A stretch of DNA of 64,000 nt from NCBI RefSeq assembly GCF_003473485.1, contig NC_053048.1:49473755-49537754 (forward strand), given 5' to 3'. Numbering within the stretch: position 1 is the first letter of the stretch; every line of letters begins with the position of its first letter. The notes under the pieces were generated by a model that saw only the letters and a program-made list of their open reading frames with translations, searched no databases and was not told where the DNA came from. Below are positions 24,525 to 37,081 of this stretch, in pieces. Made by a program: the position numbers and the translations under genes. The stretch comes from Medicago truncatula. Its lineage: Eukaryota; Streptophyta; Magnoliopsida; Fabales; Fabaceae.

Positions 24525-24648
24525 GAGAAATGATATTTAAACATCCAATTTGTAACAATTTTTTGGGAAAATTTCCTCTCTTATACTCACATTATTTTTT
24601 ACTTTATTTCTCCATTGCTTTGTTTTTCGTGCAAATACCTAATTTCTC
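24525..24648. mobile_element. Mutator-type MITE, same family, copy 3 (degenerate)
   Basis: Starts GAGAAATGATATTTAAACATCC and ends AATTTCTC. It is shorter than the other copies and no clear duplication is visible. An (AAT)n microsatellite precedes it at about 24504-24523. Confidence 0.6.
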
Positions 24649-24692
24649 TATTGGCAGAATGGCGTATTTTTTTACTTGTATGTTTGTTTTTT

Positions 24693-24878
24693 CTGAGGGG
24701 TAACATTGGCGTAACTGGTAAAGTTGTTGTCATGTGACTAAAAGGTCACGGATTCAAGTTCTGGAAACAGTCTCTTGTGTAAAACAAGGTAAGGCTGCGT
24801 ACAATACACCAAATGGTGGGACCCCTTCCTAGGCTCTGCATATGCGGGAGCTCTAGTGCACCAGGTTGCCCTTGCCCT
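24693..24878 (+). mobile_element. tRNA-derived SINE (Au-like), copy 1
   Basis: Contains an A-box-like TTGGCGTAACTGGTA and a B-box-like GGATTCAAGTTCTGG, then the SINE body GGTAAGGCTGCGTACAATAC and GCATATGCGGGAGCTCTAGT. Flanks TATGTTTGTTTTTT (24679-24692) and TATGTTAGTTTTTT (24879-24892) look like a target duplication with one mismatch. A second copy lies at 43723-43883 in the opposite orientation. Confidence 0.8.
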
Positions 24879-25246
24879 TATGTTAGTTTTTTTTTTTAAG
24901 AATCTAAATTAGTCCATCTAAACTGTCACTATAGAGAATCGAACTTGAGACATTGAAAAAGATGACACTTTTAGGTCTCAAGTCAATACCACTAGACCAA
25001 CCCAAGAGTTACTTGTATATAAGAAGTGTAAATCACAAAATTATTACTTGTATACAAGGAATGTACTTATTGAGAGTGAGTACATTTGGTTAGCAGCATT
25101 TGGAATTTGGATGAGTGGGCTATGGACTGAGTACTTGCGTAGGTCACTAAAAGGGTTAATTTCGTCAAAGTCAAACATGGCCTTGGGAAAATTGGGCTCA
25201 ATCGCACGTGCTCTCAATGTGCCTCCACTTCATAACATTTTTATTT

Positions 25247-26266
25247 GAGCAAATAATCAATTTGGTCCTTGACTCTGCACCTCGTTGTCGCATAGGTCTC
25301 TGACTCAGGATTAAATACAAATAAGTCCTGACTCTGCACTTCCGTTATCATTTTAATCCCTGACGTTAAAAAAATATGTTAAGTGATGATGTGGCGCATA
25401 TGAGGTGTCACAGGGACCAAAGTGAAAGTAGAAAATGATCACTTTGGTCCCTGAACCAAAAACTAATATTCCCATATTGAATATCAAATTCCTAAATACT
25501 TAAATCTCAAATCCCTAAATGTCATCTAATTCTCTCTTTTGTTCAAAATTAATCTTCCATTAAGCACAACTTAATGTTAGGTCCCTGACTGTGCATACTT
25601 ACTATCAGTTAGGTCCCTGACAATGAATTAGCAAATCTATTAGCATCTATTACTCTTGATTATTGTTATATTCACATGATAATTCATATCTCTACCCCGT
25701 AGGTCTGAGCATACAATAATCAAAAGCTCAAAATATATTCAAATGATAATTCATTTATGTTGAATTTCTTTTAACATAATTTCTAACTCAAAATTTGTTC
25801 TACTGAGTAGGTATTAGTGCTACATCTAACATAAGTTGTTTATGTTTTCAAGTTTATTATCAAATTTCTCACTTTAATTTTTTCTTTCACGAGCTAAAGC
25901 AACTAAAGCATAGGTTCTTTCATGTAACTTAATAACATGAATATGATATTTGATACTATTGAATCAACACCTTCTTGTATTAGATGATATTTAAGGATTT
26001 AAGATTTATGGGTTTAGGGATTTGATATTCAATTAGGGGATATTGATTTTTTGTTCATGGACCAAAGTGACCATTTTCTACTTTCACTTTGATCCTATGA
26101 CACCTCATATGCGCCACATCATCAATTAATATATTTTTTTAACGTCAGGGAGTATATTTTTTTAACGTCAGGGAGTAAAGTAACTATTTGCTCATATGTA
26201 TCAAATCTTGAGTCAGGACCTGTGTGACAGCAGAATTAGGGACTAAAGTAACTATTTGCTCATATG
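25247..26266. mobile_element. 1-kb foldback MITE in the promoter of the intact F-box gene
   Basis: Arms of about 280 bp are inverted: the left starts GAGCAAATAATCAATTTGG, and the right, reversed, starts GAGCAAATAGTTACTTTAG. F-box copy 2 supplies the empty site: ACATTTTTATTTTGC is continuous there but split here, leaving TATTT at 25242-25246 and 26267-26271. The right end carries a small internal duplication (about 26164-26260). The element ends 50 bp before the F-box start codon. Confidence 0.75.
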
Positions 26267-26316
26267 TATTTTGCGGTTTTGGGCAGAAAGCAAGCAAGCA
26301 ACTCAACATTCTACGC

Positions 26317-27966
26317 ATGATGTCGGGGAAAAGGAAAAAAAAGTCGAAATCATCGTAAGTTCTCTTCTCTTAATCCCTAACCTAACCCCATACGTATTAT
26401 TATTATTGCTAGGGTTTATATATATCTTACCACTCTCAATTTTGTTCAACAAATTAATTGGTTGCACTGACTTCAATTTTTTGGTTTAATAATGGTTGTG
26501 CTTACTGTTAAGTGATAATGTTTGATAAATGTATGATTCCTGTCTCCAATTCGGTTAAATTTTTCACGTTTCATCTATATTTCAGATTGGTTACACCATG
26601 ACCAGCTTTATTGTGAATTAACTCAAACATTTTTAAGTTGATGATTGTGGAGTTTACATGTACATTCGTTCAATGTCAAGCCCACTGTTACTGTTCTGTT
26701 TACTTTTAAATTTGAGAGTTTAGATTGATAAACATATTTGGTGGGATGGATTTTTATAGTTAAAAAGTTTTGACTTTTTTAATCTTCCCTTCCTGCTAGC
26801 TAACTTCATTTCTTCAATTTTACAACTTTATTCTTGCACATGTATATCTAATACTTATTTTATTAAGTAGAATCAAAGACAATAGAAGAGCTGCTGTAAA
26901 AAGTGACAATTTGGAGCTGCAAACATGGGCCGATCTCCCTGCTGAAGTCTTGGAATTGTTCTTGTCTCGTTTGGATATTGGGGATAATATTCGTGCTTCA
27001 GCTGTTTGCAAGAGATGGTGTTCAGTTGCCACTTCTGTACGTGTACTCGACCAATCACCTTGGCTTATGTATTTCCCAAAAAAGGGTAATTGTTATGATT
27101 TCTATGACCCTGTTCAGCGTAAGACCTATTCCCTTGAGTTGCCAGAGTTGGATGGATGTCGTGTTTGCTATACAAAAGATGGTTGGTTATTGCTAAACCG
27201 GCAGGACTGGCGGAGGTTGGACGGAAATCACATTTTCTCTCTCTTTAATCCCTTTACTAGGGATCTGATCACGCTGCCAAAATTTGACAGGACATATCAA
27301 ATTGCTGCCTTCTCATGTGCTCCAACATCAACTGGATGTGTTATATTAATTTTCAGACGTGTTGGTTCTAGTCTTGTAGCTATAAGCACGTGTTATCCTG
27401 GGGAAAAAGAATGGACCACTGTTAATTATGACGCGGAACTCTCATGTAGCATGTGCGATAAGCTTGTCTTTTCTAATGGGTTATTTTATTGTCTGAGCGA
27501 CAGAGGTTGGCTAGGGGTGTTTGACCCACTTGAACGTACTTGGACTGTTTTCAAAGTACCTCCGCCCAAATGCCTAGCAGAGAGTTCTACTGCCAAAAAT
27601 TGGTCGAAAGGGAAATTTATGATAGAGCACAAAGGAAATATATTTGTAGTTCATATATGTTGTGGTGAGGACCCAATAATTTTCAAGTTAGATCTGACAC
27701 TAATGGAATGGAAAGAGGTGAGATCACTAAATGGAGTAACACTTTTTGCTAGTTTTTTGTCATCTCATTCTAGGACTTACGCCACTGGAATAATGAGAAA
27801 CAGTGTCTACTTCCCTAAAGTCCGTTTCTATGGAAAACGTTGCATATCATTCTCTCTTGATGACCGTAGATATTATCCCAGTGAGCAGTGTCGTGACAAG
27901 GTAGAACCAAATACTTTTGAGAACTTCTGGATTGAACCACCAAAAGACTTTACTGGCTGGATGTAA
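26317..27966 (+). CDS. F-box protein with DUF295 domain (intact third copy)
   Basis: Two exons: 26317-26354 and 26871-27966, with a 516-bp GTAAGT...TAG intron in phase 2; 377 aa. Residues 1-13 are MMSGKRKKKSKSS, a likely nuclear-localisation-type basic tail. An F-box follows at about 29-70 (TWADLPAEVLELFLSRLD, then CKRWCSVATS), then a DUF295/KIB-type region with SLFNPFTRDLITLP, SNGLFYCLS, FDPLERTW and HKGNIFVVHICCGEDPIIF. F-box proteins of this class act as substrate adaptors of SCF ubiquitin ligases; the target is unknown. Start choice: two adjacent ATGs, conserved as a pair in copy 2. The promoter carries CACGTG at 25206-25211, but a 1-kb MITE now separates it from the gene. Confidence 0.88.
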
Positions 27967-30676
27967 AAAAAAAAAAAATTAGCGGAGCAAGTAAGCATTT
28001 GCAAATCAGTTTTGTGTAGAGCATTTATTTTTGGCATCGAAGCTTGAGACTACATATTATAACTATTGGATACATGCTTTATTAGGCTATAAACATTTAT
28101 GGAGCTATTGGTTTATGCTTTACTTGTTATTTGATTTATACATGTTCAAATTTAATTTTTCCTAAATTTTCCTAGTCTTATTGTTAGCTACAAACAAACT
28201 ATCCCATGATGCATGCAATCTTATTCTTGTTGAGTTATATGCAAATCTTAAGGTTTCTCCAATGGTTACATGTGCATTAGTAGCATCTCCATTGCTGTTG
28301 GTACTGAGTACAGTTGAATGTGCATTTCTGACAGAGTACAATTTTGCTATGGAATATTAAAAGTGCATCATTACAGTCAAATGTTCATGATCCTTAGTTT
28401 TGGAAATGAAAAATGGTCAGAGTTAGAGGTTAAACTTAAACTACAGTATATTGTGTGCGTTCATATATTTATTTACACATGATACACTAGTCATATTAAA
28501 CGAGAGCACTAGTTTGTTGTGAAAATTGGTGAAGTGACCATCATAGAAAGTCATGTGTGTGCATCAGAATCCATAATCTCGATTGAAGTTAAATACTAAT
28601 TTATACAAACTTAATATTGTTTTTATAAAAAGTTGGGTGTGAAAGTTGTTAGTAAGTTGTAAGCTTTGACTCTCCCTCCTTATTTTATAGAATACCCTTG
28701 TGGGCGTTAATGAAAACCCACACACCTCCATCCTCGATAGTTTGGAAACTGGTATATGATTGCTAAATCGTTATTTAGCTGTTTGTTAAACATGTTGCCT
28801 GTTTGATCAAATGGTTGGATCAATCTGTTGATTATTATTTATATCTTATTTTCAAATGAGGGCTTGGGAAATTGATCTTTGTTTGTCAACTTGAACTATG
28901 ACATTATTTAGCTGTTGTTAAACATGTTGCCTGTTTTTCTTTACTGTTTTGCTAATTGGCTTCCCTGCTTGTCGTGTAGGAACTAGGAACGTTATTGTCT
29001 AACATGATATATATGTTTGAGTGCAGCATTTGGATTTAGCCTCTCGAATTCTTTGCGATTCTCCATGCAGAATGTGGTCCTTTCATGTCACAGGTTCAGA
29101 GTTCACAGTTAATTAGCAAAACCTATTTGAAGGTTGTACATAGGAAGTTAATATGTGAAGGAGTGGATATTCGTGAGAAGGAAGCGAAAATATTTATCTC
29201 TTTGGTTATTTTGTCTCTGAAGATCCTGAATTTCATGATTTTTCTCCCGCAATGCTTTTGTGGAACAATAGAGTTATTTATACTTCGTAGTTCATACTAC
29301 TAATCTATAGATTTAATTACTTATTTCGAGCACAATCCGTTGATTTCTTAATATTTCAATTATTTTTAATTTACTTATTCAAGCATAATCCAGTTTCATT
29401 TGTTTACCAATTCAACAATAGCTTTGTTTCAAATGTTGAAAATGTATCATGACGGAATTCTAAACACAAACCTTCCTTGAGTCGAACCGTTATTGTTACT
29501 AATCTTCAATGTCATTCAAGGAGTGTCATAAAGGCAATAGAATACTCCTTCTTTTCCTCCTTATGAGCACAAATTGGCTATACCTACACTTAGGATATGT
29601 TTGGTATGTTCTATTGTTCATGACATTTTATTTTGAAGTTTTAGTGTATGTTTGCTCCTGCGGTGAAAAGAATTGATTTTAAGTGAATTGATTATGTAAA
29701 ATTGATTCTGAAAAAAAGTGAGTTGAATGTAAAATGATTTATGTTCGGATGCATTTATCTAAAAACAAAATAATCAAGATGCCTCTAAAAATAACAATAA
29801 ATTCAAGGCTAAGATCAATTGTAAGAGCCAAAAACTACAAATTTTAACTTCAACTTCAAGCAAAATCAATTTTACAAGCAAAATCAATTCTCCTTTAAAT
29901 TCAAGTAAATTTTACAACCTCTATAATCACTTTTGATCCTCCCAAATTGAAAACTGTAGTCCATCTTAACGCTAGTATAAATAAAGGTATCTTGATAAAA
30001 AAATATTAATGCACTTTATAATTTAAAAGGAGTCTTACAATAATGTATAAAGAAGAAACTTTCGGACGGAGGTAGTGCACTTTTTTTTACCAAGAAAATA
30101 TATTAGACGTTAAATTGAAATTACGTTTTTTTACAAGAAATTGAAATTATACATGATAAAGTGTCATATAATTTTAAAATCTTCTTATTATAAAATTGTT
30201 CTACTTAATAAGTATATTAAATTGACGGTCAAACCGATGAATATGATGTCTACAAAACAGAGTATCTTAACAGAAGTTATTACTATTAAAATCAGTAGAT
30301 CCCTATTCATTTTTAATATATTAATCTCTGTAAAAAAAAAAAAACTTTAATATTTGTCAAATTAGTGGTTGTTAATTTCCTAAATCAATTCGGGTACCTT
30401 CTTATAATTCCTTCAATGTTTTTTAGCTCCCCAAATAAACTACATTTGCAAACATGACATGTTCTTGTAAACCACTATGACAAATTCTATACACTAGGAC
30501 TGAATTAGATCTGTTCTATTAAATAGTATGTTTATTTTGGGGACTATCTAACAATGTCAATACTAAATAAAATTAATTGAGTTTCTAATTAATAGCTTGA
30601 AATTGTGGATCAAATATGTTAACCGTTGGTTAAACACTTTAAACACCCAATAACTTGTCGTCGATCTTTATAGATC
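27967..30676. other. 3' flank of the F-box gene and further gene-free DNA
   Basis: To about 29330 the sequence is homologous to the flanks of F-box copies 1 and 2. After that I see no gene. Around 29640-29910 AATTGATTTT-type motifs occur in both orientations, suggesting a degraded MITE. Confidence 0.45.
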
Positions 30677-30798
30677 CATAACACCAATGAAACATGTGAG
30701 ATATTAGACTGATTCTCTTAGTTTGGTGGTTGGTGATGCATGCAGCTTCCGAACTAAGAGAATTGTTCTAATATCTTACATGTTTCATTAGTGTTATG
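30677..30798. other. 122-nt near-perfect hairpin (MIRNA-like or tiny MITE)
   Basis: The left arm CATAACACCAATGAAACATG pairs through GATATTAGA and TTCTCTTAGTTTGG with the right arm ending CATGTTTCATTAGTGTTATG. About 50 bp pair with roughly five to seven mismatches, around a loop of about 22 nt (TGGTTGGTGATGCATGCAGC and two more bases). The geometry fits a plant MIRNA precursor. I do not recognise a known mature miRNA and see no clean target duplication. Confidence 0.6.
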
Positions 30799-31256
30799 AT
30801 TGATTTCTTCTTACCCTTCATAGGATTTGTATTCTATGAAAAACTCATGGAGATACTAAACTGAATCTTAGACTTTTTTTTTAAGTTAATGCCAAAATTG
30901 GCACCGTTCAAAACCTTAGACTTAAATAAATAAGTAGATGTATATATTAACCTTACAAATTACAAGAATAAAAAAAAACTTCACTCACGGCCCCTATTTG
31001 TTTGAACTAGTTGAGTAGCCTGAGTCATCGCCACTGCCCTAAGCCTACAGATGGGAGTAAGATTTTATCTTGCTTAATAAATTGTTTCCCATCATAGGAA
31101 AAGATAAGGGTGAAAAATGCAAGGCAGCAGGTGATAGTTTTAGCAAATATACATTTTACACAATTAGTTTTACCTATGCCTGTTCTGCAAATTTTCTCAT
31201 ACATGCCATAAATTAATTTTTGGCTTTGAGGGAGGTAACTAGTAGGAACAATTACA

Positions 31257-34200
31257 TTAGTAAGGATTATATCGGCAATGACCACGATTACGGCTATTAT
31301 CGTTACTGCGTTTTTCACCACTTGAGCTGACACCACTACTCCTACCATGCCGGGATACTGGTGATGGAGCATGCTGTTGAAAGCTTGGCTGTTGCAAACC
31401 TGGCTGTTGCCTGCAGTCACAAACAAGAAGATAGAAACTCAACTATAGATGGAGCCGTTGTAATGCTAGTGGAACAATATAAGCATAAACAAATAAAAAA
31501 CTAGAAAAACCAAGATGACACTTACAATACATATGCAATCCTTCCATCCGGTAAAAGCATTGGCATCATTGTCATGCCAGCAGGAGTTGCTCCCGGACCA
31601 TACATCAGTGGCTGCACATTTAATGACCTCTTATCAGAGAGAGAGAGAGAGAGATAGGACCATATAAGCACCAAGTTCTTTTAGTGTTAATAAAGCTAAT
31701 AAATGAATTTTCTCTTTCTTATTTGCCCCATAAAGATATTCAATAGAATAAACTATTTTCTTTCCATTCAAATTTCAAAAATGAACACTTAAATATCAAT
31801 ATAACTGATAATTAATCAAGAGACACTAAATCCAAGAATTGATGTTAACCTCTTTCACCCTATGATGAGGGGAGGGAACATAAGCCCGTCAACAATCAAT
31901 TGAAGAAACAATTCACCGAAAGTTCAGAACCACTTACAACCCAGTGAAATTGATACAGTTCAAAACATAAATCACCCAACTGGATAAAACTTTCACGATT
32001 TGCAATTAGAATTTTTATGTTTCTTCTGAATGTGAGACATCATTGTAGCCAGAGTACTGATTGGAAGCATCTTCTTAGCCTAGGCCCCAACCCTCATTTT
32101 TTTTTAGAATAATGAATGCAAAAAAGACTAAAACTAGAAGGTAAAGAGCAAGTTACCGGTGCAAAGCCAGCAGCACCATATCCTGCACCAACAGCACCAT
32201 ATCCACCTCCAACCATACCATAACCAAGAGGAGGTGGATACGCAGGAAGTACAGCAGAGTTGAATGAATTTGATGCACCAGATGACTTCTGATCTGCTTG
32301 TGGCTTAGCAAGTGAGCATTCCAAAGTTTGACCTGTCCATTCCAGAAAACTTGATGGTTACCAGTTCACTGTCATTAAGAAACATAGATTGGAAAAATAG
32401 GATTCAGAAAAGGAAAGAAAAAGTACCATTAATTTCATACTTCTCCGTATTCTTCAATGCCTTCATTGCACTTGACCTATCAGCAAAGTGAACAAAACCA
32501 TATCTGCTCTTTTCTTGTCCAGCTTTAGCAGGAGGGAGAGCCACTTTTGTGATCTTTCCATGATGTTCAAACAGCTCTTTAAGACGATTCTGAGTTATAT
32601 TTTCTGGAAGGTTCTTTACATATACTGCTTTCACCTGTACTAAGCACCAGGTCACGGTTATAAAACTTATTTAGTATGAATAATTCAATTTACAGCTTAT
32701 GCACTAGAAAAGAAATCAATAATTCATTAGGAACAACGGGAAAGCACACCATTTGGTTCAACTAATTGCAGTTGCAAATAGACAAAAGACGGTATAAAAT
32801 ATAAAATGAAATACAGCCAAAGAGATTTCGCTTCTTCCAAAAACACAGAAAGCAAACATTAATGTTGGCAACAAAATAGGATAAATGTATTATAGATACA
32901 AATTTCCTGATCTAGTAAGAGGACACCTCCAATCAGCACACACAATGGAAAAATAGAGCATCAAGCAGTGGTGTATGCCATGCTAATTAAGATCATGTAA
33001 CCTAGCAATTTACTGGTGATCCATTATTAAGGTTAAGGTAAAAATGGCACAATACATCCAATTTATTTCTAAATTTATTCTAACTAAAACAAATTAAAAA
33101 CTTCAGTAAGTGATCTGAGTCCTCCTTTTTATGTCTTACTTTTAAAGATTTTCTACCGTGTTTGTTAAATATTTCAAAATAATCAGAATTTAATTAAATT
33201 CAAAAACTTAATGAGAAGTTACTTTAAGCAGCTTCAAAGAAATAATTTGATTGCGAATGGTGGGTGAGTCATGAGAAAGAATGGTAAAAAGTGATATTTA
33301 TATAAATAATCATAAACTAGCTTTTGCCTTACATAAAAATCACAAATATATTATCAAATTTCATGTAGAAGTAACTTTTTTTTTTATGGTGAAATGCCGA
33401 CCCTCCCCTCTCAACTCAGCATTTTATTTTTAGTCTTGCCACTTTCAATAAATGGAAGAATATCCCAAAACTTCAATTTGTCACACGATATTAAAGAAAC
33501 ATGTCAAAATGTCAGCAAGTGATTGGCATGACAATTTTGTCCTTTGACAGTTGATGTGGTTAGAGTTTATGATGTTCTTGGATATCCATGATACGTATTA
33601 GAAAAAGTCTGTTGGAGTAAGCCATAAACCGCAAGGTAATTTCAGGGTTGTGAAAATTGTTCATTTTTCAAAGCTCGGTGTAAGGGATAATGTCAAAGTG
33701 GGTTTTATAATGGTACATTGGCCAAATTGCCTACATCAGCCATTCATGTACCCCTCTTTTTTTCATGTCAAGTGACTGGTACGTCCTGATTTTTGTCCAA
33801 AAATTAACAAAGCCAATGGTTTTAGCCATTTAGGGTAATGTACACAACTGAAAGTTGGGGAAAGTTCCTGCACATTTTGAAAATTACATGACTAAAGTGT
33901 ACTTAGAGCAAAGTTGAAAGGGGTTGTACTTTCCTTTTACCTTCTGCTATTGTCTATGCCTAGGTTAAGATCGAAAAAAGGGGTGGGGTGGAGTAAAATG
34001 GAAGTAGAATAGGTTATGTTGTTAGGAATGTTCGAAATATGGCAGTGAAATAATATGGAACTTGATGTGATGCATTCCATTCAACCACACACAGACACAG
34101 ATATAACAACCTACACTTAAGTTTTTTCTCATGTAATCTTTGGTATAAAACTCATGTAATAGGTCACCTGAGAGGATGATGATGATTCAGAATTCCTTGG

Positions 34201-35394
34201 GTCAGCCCAGCTCACTATTGCATCGTTATTGTCAAGTTTAAAGTTTGAGTTTGACATCTTCTGCCTTGAATATTCTGCACAAGCATGATTGTGATACTCA
34301 ATAAAAGCAAATCCCCGATTACGGCTAGAACTTTGTGGATCCTGTAAATATGAAACAGCTAGCTAGGTCAAGGCAAATATTACCCAACATGCAACACACT
34401 TCATAGTTTAAGTAACAAAAAAAGGAAAGGCATTAAACAACACATGTTAAATCAAGCAACATAACATATAATAGAAAAATTGTTGGCGAACCTTCAACAA
34501 TTCCACCGAAATGACTCCAGGGCCAACCTTGGCAACAACCTTCTTCATATCTTCTACAGTCCACTCTTTAGGAACACTACCAATGAATAACCGATGTTTA
34601 ACTTGAGATGGTGAGCACTTTATTTTTCTTCCCTGGAAACGCAGAAAGGAGTGACTTAATTCAGATCATTACGCTACATGCAACCAGCGTAATGGATAAA
34701 ATATTTAGAAATAAAAAGACAAACAAACTAAAAATAGACACACATCCATGACTTGTTAATAATCAGTTAATAGTATAACCACCAAATATTACAGAAAATG
34801 ACAATAGTTAAGTGCTCCAAAATACCTTGAATTCAGAGTTGTTCAGCTCCTTGAGAGCCTTGGATGCTAATTCCTTTGTCTTGAAGGTCACAAAAGCATA
34901 ACCTTTTGCTTCTTTCCCCTTCATAACCCTTACCTATACAAAAGTCAATCGGTTTAGACAGTCATGTAAAAGGGGGAAAAAGTATAGAAGAATTTCATTT
35001 ATCTTACCTCTGCCACTTCTCCCACAGATTGACAAAAGACCCTTAAATCTTTTTCAGAAGTTTCGTGAGGAATTCCCCCAATGTAGACCTCTGAACCATG
35101 AGGTGGAAGCGCAAGAAGCTCAGCGTGTTTCTTTTTGTCAGCCTCATCTTCTTCATCTAAGGGCTTACTCTCTTCCTCTACTTCTTCCTCTTCTTCCTCC
35201 TCTTCTTCCTCTTCCACTTCTTCCTCCACCTCTACTTCTTCATACTCAACTTCTTCCTCGCTTGATTCCTCTTGATCATTGTCCCCATCAAGATCTACCT
35301 GCTCACCAGAATCTGTGGGTTTTTCAGGTTCACTGTTTCCCCCTGGTGACTCTGAATTTCGGGCCGTTGCATCTTTTTGTCTTGTCCCGGGCAT
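31257..35394 (-). CDS. LIF2: LIF2-like hnRNP with three RRM domains
   Basis: Eight coding exons, all with GT-AG borders and consistent phase: 35394-35008, 34933-34826, 34632-34492, 34341-34168, 32634-32427, 32332-32157, 31611-31526, 31410-31257; 477 aa. Residues about 31-90 are strongly acidic with a long glutamate run. RRM1 (about 101-175) has VYIGGI and KGYAFVTF; RRM2 (about 178-262) has LFIGSV and RGFAFIEY; RRM3 (about 273-346) has VYVKNL and RYGFVHF. A Gly/Tyr-rich linker (GYGMVGGGYGAVGAGYGAAG) leads to LLPDGRIAYVLQQPG and the terminal RYNPY. Order, length and tail match hnRNP R/Q-type LIF2 (LHP1-interacting factor 2; Arabidopsis about 495 aa), a nuclear RNA-binding protein linked to Polycomb-regulated genes. 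A LIF2 paralogue is also possible. Confidence 0.92.
31635..31656. repeat. (GA)n microsatellite in a LIF2-like intron
   Basis: A run of AG dinucleotides in the intron between the two exons 32332-32157 and 31611-31526. Confidence 0.85.
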
Positions 35395-36889
35395 TCTATG
35401 AATCTAGAAAAGCAGGCTTGCAGGGCAACTATGAAGGAAGCACAGAAGCCAGAAGCATACAAAGAAGAGAGTTTGCAAATGTGGAAAGGTGGAAACAATA
35501 TGAGTGGCCAGATGGAATAGCAGAGTAAGAATTTTGATTGAAACTGTTCCATGAGGTATGGACCAAGGAGTAGCATAGCAACAAAAGTAAGAAAGACAGG
35601 CAAGATAGAATTCTGAATGAAAAATCAAGAGGATAACAATGCTCAAAAGGCCGATCAAAGACATAAAACAAAATCAATGAATTTCAGAGTTTCTCGAAAT
35701 TTAGATGCCGAGTTTCCCAGAAAATTTTGGCCAGTTAAATTGTGGTATAACTATTTGTCAGGAGACGAATATACACAGAGGAAGAGAGGGGAAAGGAACA
35801 AAAATAACAAATAAGAAATTGAACCACATATTTATAAATGAAAAAAGAAAACATACGTAATTACAATAAAGGAGATTCAATTTTAAACAATATATCATAC
35901 AATGAAGCTCATATGATAGCCTATTTGGATAATGGGTTGCAAACCATGGGAGTTGAATTGTGGAGGGTTGAGTCATTTGAAATTTGAAAAAAATTGAAAG
36001 AACAACATGACACATGAACATATAGTATCTTGTTGTTCTTACATTTTTTTTTTAAATAGCATATGTATATTAAAATATAGACTTAACCCTCTAAAGTCCT
36101 CCCCTCCAAAATCAACATCGCAAACACACCCTAAGGAAGCGTTCTTTCTTGAATATACTCAAACCATTCTTTGAGACTTAAGAACCATGTCTAAATTTAA
36201 CCCGATGTGATTCTGCTAAACAAGTTAAGGGTGCGTTTGTTTAGGATTTTTTCAGGAAAAAAAAATATCATCAGTTTCGTTATTTTGAAGTGTTTGTTTA
36301 GAATTTTTTTTTTTTTTCTTTCAAAAACAAGGAGGTAAGGTAACACATGAACTAGTTAAAAATCTTTTTTTAAAAGTGATTTTTTTTGTTGTAGTAGTAA
36401 ACAAACAGAAATTGCTTCAGATTTTTTTTTTTAACATCTAAAAAAATTTCTAGATTACAGTATGTGCAAAAACAATTTTTTTTGTTAAGGTAAAACTCAG
36501 TTTAACACAACAGGATGAGGTTTGTGAGGTGCAAACCGTGATCCAGACATGAACTTAAACATTACAAAATGAAATCAAAATATAAAAAAATAAAAATCAT
36601 GTTTATCATCAAAAAAAAAAAAAAAAAAAAGCTATGTACAACAACAGCATAAATAATCTCATTGACTACTAACATAGCATGATTGTTCTATTTAGTTTGT
36701 GAAATTTATATAAGAAAATCAAGTGACATCGTAGAATGATTTGAGCAATATATAGAGCTTAAGAGAGGAAAACGGAAGTACCTGATTGGAAGTGAAATCG
36801 AAGTCGAAATAGAAGCTCTACAACTACAATGGCGAGTTAATTTTGAAACCCTAAACTCGTAATCGTTGGCGCGTGCTTTGTTCTTTTGG
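35395..36889 (-). promoter_or_regulatory. 5' leader, leader intron and proximal promoter of the LIF2-like gene
   Basis: A noncoding first exon (about 36880 to 36782) ends CAATCAG before GTACTT. The leader intron runs 36781-35396 and ends CATAG one base before the start codon. The exon contains a telo-box (AAACCCTAA on the plus strand, 36846-36854). GGCCCA-type site II sequence lies just upstream at about 36940. These motifs are typical of genes active in dividing cells. Confidence 0.7.
36281..36889. repeat. copy A of a duplicated leader/promoter block
   Basis: Nearly identical, in direct orientation, to 46446-47127 (copy B). It covers part of the leader intron, the whole leader exon and its promoter side as far as GCGCGTGCTTTGTT. 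Copy A lacks about 27 bp found in copy B (after GTTAAGGTAAAA) and differs in homopolymer lengths. Confidence 0.92.
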
Positions 36890-37081
36890 TAGACGAATTC
36901 ACTATTTCTCGGCGGTGTATGTCCAGATGGGTTTTGCGTTGGGCCTTATGGGTCGGGCGAGCCTTTATACATCAACATCAACTCGTCAACTATCGCTATT
37001 TTTCTCACCTAAAACGACACCTGCTACTTTTTATTAGTTTTTTTTTTTTGTTATTATCCAAGTAGCCTATATTAGATACAT

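Larger units (their letters stand above)
14990..29330 (+). repeat. tandem segmental array of three F-box/DUF295 units
   Basis: Three copies share promoter, first exon, intron, second exon and about 1-1.6 kb of 3' flank. The first exons start at 15004, 20770 and 26317. The 3' flanks are recognisable from their GGAGCAAGTAA start through the 'AATGCAGCATTT' block (about 16180, 23600 and 29020). Spacing is 5.77 and 5.55 kb. The third copy is the only intact gene. Confidence 0.85.

Noticed and set aside
35103..35528. Leu/Pro-rich plus-strand frame of 141 codons
   Set aside because: Antisense of the glutamate-rich tract in LIF2-like exon 1.
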